Assembly: GCF_005771495.1 (NCBI RefSeq)
Contig: NZ_VAUW01000006.1
Location: 62,001 to 126,000, forward strand
Origin: Maribacter sp. ACAM166
Lineage (GTDB): Bacteria; Bacteroidota; Bacteroidia; Flavobacteriales; Flavobacteriaceae
Length of the DNA stretch: 64,000 nt
Direction: 5' to 3'
In this document: positions 39,611-49,112 of the stretch, in pieces
Layout: every line of letters begins with the position of its first letter
How positions within the stretch are numbered: the stretch's first letter is position 1
Notes under the pieces: model-generated
Seen by the model: the letters and a program-made list of their open reading frames with translations, nothing else
Databases searched by the model: none
Told to the model about the DNA's origin: nothing
Translations under genes and position numbers: made by a program

Positions 39611-41350
39611 ATGATAAATTTTGGTAATAAAGAATCTTATTTTCCCCTGATGATTGTTCTGGGAATTTTATGTTCTACCTTTTTATCCTCTTTTTATTTA
39701 GGTCGTATAGAAAACAAGCTTCTCCATGATTTTTATGGCTTTAAGTTCATCTTAGAAAATGACACACCATTTGATGCTTCATTACTCTATAGCTACAACC
39801 AAGCATTTAGCTCTGATTATGTTTTGACCGATTTGAGTCCCGCTACAGACACATTGTTTTTCAATTTACCCAATTCAGATAGGGTGTTAAAAAAATTCAG
39901 ATTAGACTTTGGTAATAAAAAGGAAATAAACCCACTTAAACTCAAAGAACTACATCTATATTTTAACAATGATACAATTGTTATAGGGGAAGATAAGTTG
40001 GCTCAAAAAATTTTTAATACAAGCCCTTCTGTATTGTTAGATAAAGGGAATGGGATAATAGATTTTAGAAGAGAAATATCACCTTTTGATCCCTATATAA
40101 TCTTTTCCCCATTGGTTGAAATCACCATAGACAAAAAAGAGTATGCCCTGTTTTTATTGACGCCTTTTATTATTTTACTTATATTATATCTTACCCTTGT
40201 TAAGAAAAAAACAACACCTAATATTACAGAAATCTTGTGTCTAATTTTTATTATTTGCATACCATTAAAGATAGCTTGGACAACATTTATTGCCATACTC
40301 TTAGTGATTTATGGGCTCTATGACACCAAAGTTAACAAAAGAGAATTGGTGTCTAAACCGTTGGTATTTCTCTTTTTAGGATATTTCTGTGTACTCTTAT
40401 TTTTTGGAAGACCATCTGACCTATCTGATATTGACATGCAATTGGGGCTTTTGTTATGGGCAATAATTGGCGCTACTATTCGGATGCCCAAAGAGAAGAT
40501 ATATAAATATTACATAATGACCTTTACCGTCATTAATGCCATAGTAATAACTTCTGGCATTGGTTTTTTATACTGGTTCAATGAATTATATGGACTGCAA
40601 CTCACTGATTATTTTCATGATATTAAATTATATAGTAGAGATGTTAGAGGATGGCTCTACTATGACCATGCTGCGTTTCTTTCGTTTTTTGCAATAATTG
40701 GGCTATTGTTTCTACACGAGCTTTATCAGCAAAAAAAGGTCAATAGAACAGTGGTCTGTCTTTACCATATTCTTTTGGTTGCCTTTGTCTTGATTACAGC
40801 TACTCGTATAGGCCTCATTATTTATTTGCTTGTCTTGCTTAACGTTTTAGTATCTCTAAACTATAGGTTACGCTTGCTTGTAAATACTGCTGCTTTGGGC
40901 ATTTTTTCCTTTTTCTTATTTTTAAAAATAGAAAGCATTGATTCAAGTAGGGCCATCTTATGGCAAAATTCTTGGGAGGTTATAAAATTCAATCCCTTTC
41001 TTGGTCACGGTGTAGGGCAATCAAATCAAATGTTACAAACAGCTTATATTGGCAAGGACAATATTGGTTTGCCGGTATTGGAGCTTAATCATTCCCACAA
41101 TCAGTATTTGACATATCTTTTAGAATTAGGGTTTATTGGTTCTTTTGCGCTTATGCTTGGCCTGGTTTTTGTCTTACATAAGACAAAACAGTATAAAAAC
41201 AAAAATCTAATAATATTTTTGTTTGCAACAAGTTTTCTGTTTTTAACAGAATCAGCTTTACAAACTTCTAAACCTTTATACGTATTGTCTTTTCTGCTTA
41301 TACTTGTGTATTCAAAAACAACAATTAATTCTTGTAAAAGAAGAAAATAA
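39611..41350 (+). CDS. O-antigen ligase/polymerase family membrane protein (Wzy_C) with extracytoplasmic N-terminal module
   Basis: 579 residues. After a first helix (about 12-30) comes an extracytoplasmic domain (about 40-175) containing FRLDFGNKKE and a final SPFDPYI, then about 12 helices. The last third has the Wzy_C/WaaL signature: RAILWQNSWEVIKFNPFLGHGVG, then LNHSHNQYLTYLLELGFIGS near residue 491, with conserved His. Such enzymes transfer or polymerise undecaprenyl-linked glycans in the periplasm. The N-terminal module resembles one in the SGNH acetyltransferase at 44348-46072. Whether this is the ligase and the preceding gene the polymerase, or the reverse, cannot be told from the sequence. 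Confidence 0.8.
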   Translation: MINFGNKESYFPLMIVLGILCSTFLSSFYLGRIENKLLHDFYGFKFILENDTPFDASLLYSYNQAFSSDYVLTDLSPATDTLFFNLPNSDRVLKKFRLDFGNKKEINPLKLKELHLYFNNDTIVIGEDKLAQKIFNTSPSVLLDKGNGIIDFRREISPFDPYIIFSPLVEITIDKKEYALFLLTPFIILLILYLTLVKKKTTPNITEILCLIFIICIPLKIAWTTFIAILLVIYGLYDTKVNKRELVSKPLVFLFLGYFCVLLFFGRPSDLSDIDMQLGLLLWAIIGATIRMPKEKIYKYYIMTFTVINAIVITSGIGFLYWFNELYGLQLTDYFHDIKLYSRDVRGWLYYDHAAFLSFFAIIGLLFLHELYQQKKVNRTVVCLYHILLVAFVLITATRIGLIIYLLVLLNVLVSLNYRLRLLVNTAALGIFSFFLFLKIESIDSSRAILWQNSWEVIKFNPFLGHGVGQSNQMLQTAYIGKDNIGLPVLELNHSHNQYLTYLLELGFIGSFALMLGLVFVLHKTKQYKNKNLIIFLFATSFLFLTESALQTSKPLYVLSFLLILVYSKTTINSCKRRK

Positions 41351-41426
41351 AAGAATGTAATCTGTGTTAATAGCTGATTTTCAGGCTTACCCGTCTTAGG
41401 ACACCTCTAGATTCGATAAATAATTA

Positions 41427-42376
41427 TAGAGGTCAGTATTTAGTTGCATATAATTTGCTTGTGGTATACTTTATCCTTTTTGACCATTTTCGTTATTCGA
41501 TTGTTGACTTACTCTGTGAACGGTTGATTCTGAAACAGAACTCGTTAAAATATCTATTGATATTAAAATCGCTTACCCAGGAATACGTTGTTCTTATTCA
41601 AGATTTTATTTGATGAATCATAGTATTCAATGCCTTGAAGTTCATTCCGCCATTACTATCGATCTGCGTTATGTCGTAGGCTTTTGCGATCGGCCCGTAA
41701 CCTCTCCATTTATCGGTCGTCACCGTTGCATCGCGGCTAATATGGTCAACAAAAACATATTGTAGGGGTCTTGCTGAAAAGTCCTTGATATGCATTGCAT
41801 ACATCCTTTTCACCTTGCCTTCTTCCGTTAGCTCGACAGCGGTTATCGCTTTCTTTTTCTTCGCTTTATAGCTTCGTCCTATCTTACCTTTCTCGCGTCC
41901 ACCAAGAACGAATTCATCAACGTGGACAATACCGTCCATTGGATTGTTGCCACTGCTCTGCATTGCCTCTCGTACCTTGTGCATGAATAGGCGGGCCGTC
42001 TTTTCCGTAACACCGAAACGAACCGAAACATAGCTCGCAGAAAGGCTCTTGGTACTTGTGGACATCTCAAAAACAATGAAAAAGGCCTTCAGGACTCCGA
42101 ACTTGACTTTATGAAAAAGTGTGTTCGAGGTAGCCGACTCCTGATGCGAGCAGATATTACAGGTACGGGAGAAATCTTTCCTAATCTGCGATTTTAGATG
42201 ACCACATTTGCAACACTTAAAACCATCGTTCCAATTGATCCCTGCCAAATATTGCTTGCAGTCACTATCGGTTTTAAAGCGATCAGAAAACTATAGAAGG
42301 TTTTGACCCTTGAAAATATCCATATTATCCCTATTTTTATTCATATTAAAGATATGAATTTAACTACTGACCTCTA
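41427..42376 (-). mobile_element. IS1595-family insertion sequence, inactive
   Basis: An element of about 950 bases. Its ends are imperfect inverted repeats: TAGAGGTCAGTATTTAG at 41427 and, on the other strand, TAGAGGTCAGTAGTTAA ending at 42376, with further similarity (CATAT) inward. It contains one transposase gene on the minus strand, broken by two stops. I could not find matching target duplications in the flanks, so the insertion is probably old. It separates the ligase gene from the O-acetylation genes. Confidence 0.85.
41493..42323 (-). pseudogene. IS1595-family transposase, two nonsense codons
   Basis: Full frame runs from ATG 42323 (MDIFKGQNLL) to a stop at 41493, 276 codons. A TAG at codon 11 (42291-42293) and a TGA at 41598-41600 interrupt it; the TGA stands where the motif IHQIKSW of this family has Trp, and the frame continues plausibly with SDFNINRYFNEFCFR. 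Between them is a zinc ribbon (CCKCG...CNIC), an ISXO2-type core with VHVDEFVLGG and TTDKWRGY, and GGMNFKALNTMIHQ. The intact stretch 41598-42248 encodes only 216 residues. Confidence 0.9.
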
Positions 42377-42924
42377 CAAATTTAATATAAAGCGATTTCC
42401 GTTTTAAAAAAAACTTGATTCTGTATACAGTATCAGTACTTTTGTCGAGGATAGCCTCAAACCTGAATTTTTGTTTGGGTCCTATAATGAAGATTTCACC
42501 GCAGATAAATTACCCTAGTGACTTCTAAGCAATGGCTCATAAAAAACCGTTAAATTTATAATCAGAACTTAAAAAAGAGGAATTGAATTTTTCGGAATAC
42601 CACTTGTAATAATTGAAGGATACATTATGACTCATAAGAAATACTTCTCTTTTGTCATTTTTTTAAAGGGCCACTGAAATCTTGTTATTTAACAATATAA
42701 AAAGTTATGTTTATCCTCGAAAGTATTTTTTAATTCACATTATTTTAAGTGGAAAAGAAGTAAGAACAATTTCTCTAATTGAAGATGTTTTATGCAAAGA
42801 TAATTTTGTTTTGAAATAACGGAATAAGAGGTATCCTTCAAAAAGTAGAATTCATGCGGTAATTATATTCTGTATTGCATATTTTTGTTCAACCTACTAA
42901 AAACAAATAGCGAATAGATTTTAA
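42377..42924. other. Gene-poor 548-base region between the IS and the MBOAT gene
   Basis: AT-rich with no intact gene. On the plus strand, 42414-42518 reads as 34 codons of protein-like text (containing EDSLKPEFLFGSYNEDF) between stops, perhaps a decayed coding remnant of the sequence that preceded the IS insertion. The rest shows nothing I can support except a -7 box at 42880. Confidence 0.5.
42880..42887 (+). promoter_or_regulatory. Candidate -7 box of the O-acetylation genes
   Basis: TATTTTTG matches TAnnTTTG, 37 bases before the MBOAT start; no clear TTG at -33. It would give the genes after the IS their own promoter. Confidence 0.4.
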
Positions 42925-44343
42925 ATGGTTTTCAGCTCTACAATATTCCTTTTTATTTTTTTACCACTTGTTTTAACTATCAACCTTTTACTGAAAAAGG
43001 AGTATAGAAATGTTTTTTTGTTGGTTGCAAGTTTATTTTTTTACGCTTGGGGAGAAGGTTTACTGGTTTTACTTATGTTATCTTCAATAAGTATTAATTA
43101 TATTTCCGGCTTAGGGATTGCATACTTTTTACAAAAGAACAACAAAACTTCTCAAATTGTCCTTAGTATTGCCATTTTCGGAAATTTAGCGCTATTATTT
43201 TATTATAAATATGCAAATTTTATTATATCTAATCTTCAAGAACTAGGTCTTTACATTGATTATGATAACCCTAGTATACTTTTACCAATTGGTATTTCAT
43301 TTTTTACCTTTCAGGGAATATCCTATTTAATAGACGTGTATAGAAAAGAAGCTGAAGTACAGAAAAACCTTCTACAATTAGGGCTCTACATTTCCTTTTT
43401 CCCTCAACTTATAGCCGGTCCTATAGTAAGGTATCATGATGTAGACCAACAAATAAAAAAGAGGGAGATTACTACGGCACTGTTTTCTGAAGGAATAATA
43501 AGATTTGTTCGTGGTCTTGCTAAAAAAGTCATTATTGCAAATAATGCTGCTTTTTTTGCAGACCAAGTATTTTCTGTGTCAGCGTCAGAAATATCAACCA
43601 GTTCTGCATGGTTAGGAATTATTTGTTATTCTATTCAGATATATTTTGATTTTTCTGGATATTCAGATATGGCCATAGGTTTAGGTAAAATGCTTGGCTT
43701 TAATTTTAAGGAGAATTTCAATTACCCTTATATATCAAATTCTATCCAAGATTTTTGGAGAAGATGGCACATATCCTTGTCTACATGGTTTAGAGACTAT
43801 CTATATATCCCATTAGGGGGCAGTAGAGGTAATTTATTTATGACTTATAGAAATCTAATAATAGTATTTCTTATAACCGGCTTATGGCATGGTGCGAGTT
43901 GGAATTTTATCTTTTGGGGGCTTTTTCATGGATTTTTCCTAATACTAGAGAGGGCTAAAGTTTTAAAAACAAATAATTGGCCGAAGTTTTTTCAGCATTT
44001 ATATGTGCTTTTTGTTGTGCTTACCGGATGGGTTTTTTTCAGGGCAGAAACTATGGCAGAAGGCATTATTTTTATTAAAAGCCTTCTTGGTCTAACTACT
44101 GGTCAGAATCAGATGGCATTTGTTTATTTAAACCCTTACACGAGTATTGTGATTGTTTTGGCATTAATTTTTTCTATGCCTATCAGAGAAAGAGTAAATG
44201 GGCTATGGTTTAACACGGAATATATATATGTAAGGAATGCAAAAAACATTTCAATATGTTCATTTTATATTTTTTTGCTTTTACTATCACTTATAGAATT
44301 GGCTCAATCTAGTTATAACCCATTCATCTATTTTAGATTTTAA
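42925..44343 (+). CDS. MBOAT family O-acyltransferase (AlgI-like)
   Basis: 472 residues with about 10-12 membrane helices. MBOAT/AlgI hallmarks are PIGISFFTFQGISYLIDVYR, FFPQLIAGPIVRY, DFWRRWHISLSTWFRDYLYIP and the catalytic-His segment GLWHGASWNFIFWG near residue 322. AlgI-type proteins carry acetyl groups across the inner membrane. The SGNH-domain gene starts 4 bases after the stop, giving the usual AlgI/AlgX-type pair that O-acetylates a periplasmic polysaccharide. Confidence 0.95.
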   Translation: MVFSSTIFLFIFLPLVLTINLLLKKEYRNVFLLVASLFFYAWGEGLLVLLMLSSISINYISGLGIAYFLQKNNKTSQIVLSIAIFGNLALLFYYKYANFIISNLQELGLYIDYDNPSILLPIGISFFTFQGISYLIDVYRKEAEVQKNLLQLGLYISFFPQLIAGPIVRYHDVDQQIKKREITTALFSEGIIRFVRGLAKKVIIANNAAFFADQVFSVSASEISTSSAWLGIICYSIQIYFDFSGYSDMAIGLGKMLGFNFKENFNYPYISNSIQDFWRRWHISLSTWFRDYLYIPLGGSRGNLFMTYRNLIIVFLITGLWHGASWNFIFWGLFHGFFLILERAKVLKTNNWPKFFQHLYVLFVVLTGWVFFRAETMAEGIIFIKSLLGLTTGQNQMAFVYLNPYTSIVIVLALIFSMPIRERVNGLWFNTEYIYVRNAKNISICSFYIFLLLLSLIELAQSSYNPFIYFRF

Positions 44344-44347
44344 ACCT

Positions 44348-46072
44348 ATGAACTCTAGCTTAACAATTAAAAAATATATTCTTGCCATTGTTGGCTTTCT
44401 TGCCTTTATAGGGATAGGCTTTTTGTTGAAAAGTATGGAAACCACTACTCATAATAATCTACAGGTTGTTTTAACAGTAAAGATGGCACAGGATGATATG
44501 TTTCAATTATTTTATGAGGAAATTGAAAAAGATGGTTTTTCTCACAAAAAAACTGTAGACCTAAAAATTAAAGGGAAAAAAGAATTTCAAAAAATTACAT
44601 TTATTGTACCAAAATTAACCAACTTAAATAGGTTAAGATTAGATATAGGTAATAATAAAGCTCAAGGTCCAATACTAATTAAGGACATTACATTTTTATT
44701 AGATAGAAGTAAAATCACTTATGACGTTGCTGGTTTTAACAGACTTTTTAGACCAAATAATTATGTTAATAAAATAGATGATGAAGGGACTTTTAAAGGA
44801 ATGTCTGCAATACGTAAGAGTAAACAAATATATGACCCTTATTTTAGTTCAAGAAGAACTTCCAAGGAGCTAATTGCATTAAAAACTCAAAGTATAACAG
44901 CATATCCTTTTGGGGTATCTATGTTTGTAATATCGGTCTTATATTTGTTTATTTATTTCAATATTGAAAGAATAATAATAACAAAAGAAACTATTTTTAT
45001 AGGTGTCTTTTTCATCATTTTAACCCTTCCAGTATTTCAGAATATATTTGAATTAATAGATTCAGGAAAAAATTTGGAAAAGAGAAAACTGGCAACTAAA
45101 CCAGAATTTAATGTGTCGGAAAAGTATCCAAAACAATTTGAAACATATCTTGATGATAATTTTGGTTTTAGAAATTATTTAATCAATTGGGGAGGTTCTT
45201 ATAGAACCAAATTATTTAGGTCTTCTATGCATCCAGAATTAGTAAAATTTGGAAAGGAAGATTGGCTTTTTTATAATAAGATTAAAGGACATATTTTTAA
45301 GAGCTATACGAACTCTAATTTACTTTCTAACGATTCACTTAGGAGAGTGGTAAATAGGTGGGAAAAAAACAAAGAAAACTATAATAAAAAAGGGGCAAAA
45401 TATTTTTTAGCATTTTGGCCCAATAAACATACTATTTACCCAGAGTACTTGCCAAGAACCATGAATGCCCAAATAAAAGACACCATATCAAGAGCAGACC
45501 AAATATTGGAATATTTAAAACAGACGAGTTCACCTATAAAACTATTAGATTCTAGGACCATTTTAACTGAGAATAAAGTAAATCATCAACTTTATTATAA
45601 GTTTGATACCCATTGGAATGATTATGGGGCCTTTCTAGGGTATCAAAATTTTTTTAATGAGAATAAAGATGAATTGGGCATAGATCCTAAAAGCATTGAG
45701 GATTTTAATATTGAGTGGACGGAATTTAAAAAAGATGGGTTAATTCGGATGTTAGGTGTTGTAAATAATGGTTACTTCTTTGAAAAGGCACCTGTATTCG
45801 AACTAAAGGAAAATAAGGACCAAATAGAGTTTTTACCTATAAAAGGATTCCCTGAAAGTACTAAGATAACAAGAAACAAATATTGCGGAAATAATCTTAA
45901 AGTATTGGTTTTCAGAGACTCTTTTACAAGTAACATGATTCAATTTTTTTCATTACATTTTTTTGAAGTAACGTATATATGGGGTCATGGAGAACGCTAT
46001 GTTGATGAATTAAAACCAGATATAATTATTGAAGGTTATGTTGAGAGGTCCACAGCCAATAAAATACAATAA
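44348..46072 (+). CDS. AlgX/AlgJ-like SGNH O-acetyltransferase with extra extracytoplasmic module
   Basis: 574 residues. A first helix (about 12-30) precedes an extracytoplasmic module (about 35-190) with LRLDIGNNK and IYDPYFSS; a second helix group (about 195-235) precedes the AlgX/AlgJ-like catalytic part. There, LVKFGKEDWLFY, FDTHWNDYG near residue 418 (catalytic Asp/His) and FRDSFTSN near 521 (Ser nucleophile) are intact. It would take acetyl groups from the MBOAT protein 4 bases upstream and put them on the glycan in the periplasm. The N-terminal module resembles that of the ligase at 39611. Confidence 0.88.
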   Translation: MNSSLTIKKYILAIVGFLAFIGIGFLLKSMETTTHNNLQVVLTVKMAQDDMFQLFYEEIEKDGFSHKKTVDLKIKGKKEFQKITFIVPKLTNLNRLRLDIGNNKAQGPILIKDITFLLDRSKITYDVAGFNRLFRPNNYVNKIDDEGTFKGMSAIRKSKQIYDPYFSSRRTSKELIALKTQSITAYPFGVSMFVISVLYLFIYFNIERIIITKETIFIGVFFIILTLPVFQNIFELIDSGKNLEKRKLATKPEFNVSEKYPKQFETYLDDNFGFRNYLINWGGSYRTKLFRSSMHPELVKFGKEDWLFYNKIKGHIFKSYTNSNLLSNDSLRRVVNRWEKNKENYNKKGAKYFLAFWPNKHTIYPEYLPRTMNAQIKDTISRADQILEYLKQTSSPIKLLDSRTILTENKVNHQLYYKFDTHWNDYGAFLGYQNFFNENKDELGIDPKSIEDFNIEWTEFKKDGLIRMLGVVNNGYFFEKAPVFELKENKDQIEFLPIKGFPESTKITRNKYCGNNLKVLVFRDSFTSNMIQFFSLHFFEVTYIWGHGERYVDELKPDIIIEGYVERSTANKIQ

Positions 46073-46127
46073 TTGAAGGCATAATTAGTAATTTGTTTTT
46101 AAAATAGCGAATGTATAAACAAAGTTT

Positions 46128-46847
46128 ATGGAGATGATATCAGTATGTATGACAACATATAATGGAGAACTGTTCATTGAGGAGCAGTTATCTTCTATAT
46201 TGCCACAATTGTCTCATAACGATGAAATATTAATTTCTGATGATGGCTCTACGGATAAGACTATTGATATTATTAAATCGATTGAAGACTCAAGGATAAA
46301 ACTATTTCAAAATTCATTCAAAAACGTAATACTTAATTTTGAATTTGTCTTGGGTGAAGTAAGTGGTGATGTTATTTTTCTTTCTGATCAAGATGATATT
46401 TGGTATCCTAATAAGGTAAAAGATTCTTTAAAACTATTACTTAATAATGATTTAATTTTCACTAATCTAAATGTTTTTACAACGGAAATTTCGAAAGGAA
46501 AATTAATGTATGATCCTCAAAGAAATTATCAAGGTATTTATAGGAATTTTCTAAAAAACCACTGTGTTGGTGCTACCTTGGTGTTTAAATCATATTTACT
46601 CAAGTATGTTTTGCCAATTCCACAAAAAATTGAAATGCATGATATGTGGATATTCTTTATTAGCTCATTTTATGGCCGTACAAATTACCACAAACTCCCT
46701 TTGATTTATTATAGGAGACACGGAGCCAATGTATCCAACACGGGTGGAAAAACTACAAATTCATTTTTGAAAATCCTACAGATACGTTTGAGATGGATTT
46801 TGGTGCTTTTGAGCCGTATAGTAAGAATCATAATTAATAAAAAATAG
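46128..46847 (+). CDS. Family 2 glycosyltransferase
   Basis: 239 residues, GT-A fold: MISVCMTTYNGELFIEEQLSSIL at the N-terminus, DDGSTD near residue 38 (nucleotide binding), SDQDDIW near 86 (the DxD region), a GAT segment and a late MHDMWIFF, typical of rhamnosyltransferase-like GT2 members. A C-terminal hydrophobic/basic tail may associate with the membrane. With rmlBACD nearby a rhamnosyltransferase is plausible, but acceptor and donor cannot be read from sequence. Confidence 0.85.
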   Translation: MEMISVCMTTYNGELFIEEQLSSILPQLSHNDEILISDDGSTDKTIDIIKSIEDSRIKLFQNSFKNVILNFEFVLGEVSGDVIFLSDQDDIWYPNKVKDSLKLLLNNDLIFTNLNVFTTEISKGKLMYDPQRNYQGIYRNFLKNHCVGATLVFKSYLLKYVLPIPQKIEMHDMWIFFISSFYGRTNYHKLPLIYYRRHGANVSNTGGKTTNSFLKILQIRLRWILVLLSRIVRIIINKK

Positions 46848-46974
46848 TGTTTTAAAAATATGGCTACATTATAATGCTAGTTAAATACCCCCAAAAAAAT
46901 TTCATATTTTTGCTTTAAACAATTTAAGACCAATTCGTTTGGCACGTATATATACCATTTTAAAATAACCAAAG

Positions 46975-48114
46975 TTGAGTAAAAAAATTCTAATTACGGG
47001 TGGATCAGGTTTTATAGGTACAAATTTGTCTTTAAAGCTTATTAGTAAAGGGTATCAAATAACTGTTTTGGATAATTTGTCGGAGCAAATTCATGGCAAT
47101 GACCCAGGTTCATCTAGCTTATATTCTCAAATTAAAAACAAGGTCCGTTTTATAAATGGAGATGTTAGAAATAGGGATGATTGGACAAACGCTTTAAAGG
47201 GTCAGGAAATAGTAGTGCACTTTGCTGCGGAAACAGGAACTGGTCAATCAATGTATGAAATTGAGAAGTATACTGATGTCAATATTAAGGGAACAGCTAT
47301 TCTTTTGGATCTATTGGCAAATAATAAAGAGCATAAAGTTGAGAAAATAATAATTGCTTCTTCAAGATCAATATATGGGGAAGGCAAATATGAATGTTCT
47401 GAGCATGGCATCATCTATCCAAAAGAACGTAAGGAAGAGGATATGCTGAATAAGGATTTTGCTGTAAAATGCCCTATGTGTAATCAAGACGCAGTATTAC
47501 TTGCTACAGACGAATTCAGCAAAATACATCCGTCTTCTATTTATGGGTTAACGAAACAAGCCCAAGAAGAGATGTGTATGATCGTAGGTAAGTCATTAAA
47601 AATCCCTGTAGTTGCTTTTAGGTATCAAAACGTATACGGACCCGGTCAATCGCTTTCAAACCCTTACACGGGTATCTTATCCATTTTTTCAACAAGGATT
47701 ATGAATGGCAATGATATTAATATATTTGAAGATGGTCTTGAAACTAGAGATTTTGTCTATATTGATGACGTGGTTGATGCTACAATTTTAGGTATTGAAA
47801 AGCAAAGTGCCAATTATAATATTTATAATGTTGGGTCTGGTGTGAGAACAAGCGTGATGGAGGTCACAGAGACTTTAGTAAAAGAATATGGAAGTAATAG
47901 TAAGTATTCAGTTTCTGGGAATTTTAGAATAGGGGATATCCGTGATAATTATGCAGATTTAGAAAAGATAAAGAATGATTTAGGATTTGAACCAAAGATT
48001 AAGTTTAAGGAGGGAATTCGACGGTTCTGTAAATGGGTGTCATCTCAGGAAGTAGAAAATGATGCTTATAATAAGTCTATTATAGAAATGAAAGATAAAG
48101 GACTGCTCAAATAA
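46975..48114 (+). CDS. NAD-dependent sugar epimerase with Cys-rich insertion, dTDP-L-rhamnose 4-epimerase-like
   Basis: 379 residues, TTG start (no ATG fits before KKILITGGSGFIG). The extended SDR fold shows GGSGFIG, ASSRSIYGEGKY, the catalytic SSIYGLTK and ETRDFVYIDDVV. Between the last two sits an insert of about 45 residues with YECSEHGIIYP and KCPMCNQD, a possible zinc-binding knuckle. I associate that insert with WbiB/Tll-type dTDP-L-rhamnose 4-epimerases, which make dTDP-6-deoxy-L-talose; rmlBACD in the same locus supports this, but the exact substrate is inference. Confidence 0.8.
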   Translation: MSKKILITGGSGFIGTNLSLKLISKGYQITVLDNLSEQIHGNDPGSSSLYSQIKNKVRFINGDVRNRDDWTNALKGQEIVVHFAAETGTGQSMYEIEKYTDVNIKGTAILLDLLANNKEHKVEKIIIASSRSIYGEGKYECSEHGIIYPKERKEEDMLNKDFAVKCPMCNQDAVLLATDEFSKIHPSSIYGLTKQAQEEMCMIVGKSLKIPVVAFRYQNVYGPGQSLSNPYTGILSIFSTRIMNGNDINIFEDGLETRDFVYIDDVVDATILGIEKQSANYNIYNVGSGVRTSVMEVTETLVKEYGSNSKYSVSGNFRIGDIRDNYADLEKIKNDLGFEPKIKFKEGIRRFCKWVSSQEVENDAYNKSIIEMKDKGLLK

Positions 48115-48125
48115 GTAAATAGTAT

Positions 48126-49112
48126 ATGTTCAACGATAAGAAGATATTGTTCTTTTCTGCAAATTTTTTTGGTTATCAAAATGAGATTACTTCTAAACTA
48201 GAATCTTTGGGTGCAGAAGTGCATTCATATGATGAGCGCCCAAAAAACTCTTTCTTTTATAAGGCGATGATCCGTCTTGATAAACGTCTTTTAAAAAGAA
48301 AGCTTGAGGAATACTATTGCAAAATCATAAAAAATAATAAGAAAGTAGAATTTGACTTTGTGTTCTTTCTGAAGGCAGAAGCTATAACGGAACACAAATT
48401 AAAGGAGCTAAAGGAAAGCCAACCAAAGGCGAAATTTATATTGTACATGTGGGACTCAATACAAAATTGTCCTTCAGTAGAAAAACTTTTCCCCTTGTTT
48501 GATATAATCAAGTCATTCGACGCTAAGGATGTTAAGGAAAACGACTGTCTATCTTTTAGGCCGCTCTTTTATTTAGAAGATTATCAAAATCTTGAGAATT
48601 CGTTGGGAACGGATTATGACATTACCTTTATTGGAACAGGGCATACTGATAGATACGAAATAGTTACTAAGGTTAAAAACTTATGTGAGAAGTCTAATTT
48701 AAAATATTATTTTTTTATCTACATGCAGGACCCTAAAATTTATTACGCTAGAAAGTTGTTTTCAAAAGCTTTTAGATTTGCTAAAAAGTCTGATTTTAGT
48801 TTTGTTCCATTGATGAAGCAAGACATTTTAAAAATTATACAAAGCTCTAAGTGCGTTCTGGATATAGAAAGACCAGTTCAAAGAGGTCTTACCATGAGGA
48901 CTATAGAAATTTTAGGGGCTAGAAAGAAATTGATTACAACGAATAAAGATATTGTAAATTATGATTTTTACAACCCGAAGAATATCCTACTAATTGATAG
49001 AGATAATCCTAAAATAGAATTAGGTTTTATTTCAGAAGGCTATCATGAAGTGCCTTTGGATATTTATGAGAAATATAGTATTACCAATTGGATTTATGAA
49101 GTTTTTCAATAG
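48126..49112 (+). CDS. CgeB/CpsH-like glycosyltransferase
   Basis: 328 residues. N-terminal strand KKILFFSANFFGYQNEITSKLESLGAEVH, a middle KFILYMWDSIQNCP segment and C-terminal IIQSSKCVLDIERPVQRGLTMRTIEILGA, which has the Glu-containing donor-binding end of GT-B glycosyltransferases of the CgeB or capsule type. It is cytoplasmic and probably adds one sugar of the repeat unit. It follows the epimerase by 11 bases and abuts the next gene directly. Confidence 0.7.
   Translation: MFNDKKILFFSANFFGYQNEITSKLESLGAEVHSYDERPKNSFFYKAMIRLDKRLLKRKLEEYYCKIIKNNKKVEFDFVFFLKAEAITEHKLKELKESQPKAKFILYMWDSIQNCPSVEKLFPLFDIIKSFDAKDVKENDCLSFRPLFYLEDYQNLENSLGTDYDITFIGTGHTDRYEIVTKVKNLCEKSNLKYYFFIYMQDPKIYYARKLFSKAFRFAKKSDFSFVPLMKQDILKIIQSSKCVLDIERPVQRGLTMRTIEILGARKKLITTNKDIVNYDFYNPKNILLIDRDNPKIELGFISEGYHEVPLDIYEKYSITNWIYEVFQ

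Noticed and set aside
37522-42300. Possible reassignment of TGA to Trp because TGA appears at likely Trp positions in two genes
   Set aside because: TGA ends several intact genes here (for example rfbA and rfbC), intact genes use TGG for Trp, TAG stops also occur in the broken genes, and both tRNA-Cys genes read GCA; decay is the simpler reading.
41411-42384. Target site duplication of the IS element
   Set aside because: The 8-base flanks (AATAATTA and CAAATTTA) are only similar AT-rich sequence, not a repeat.
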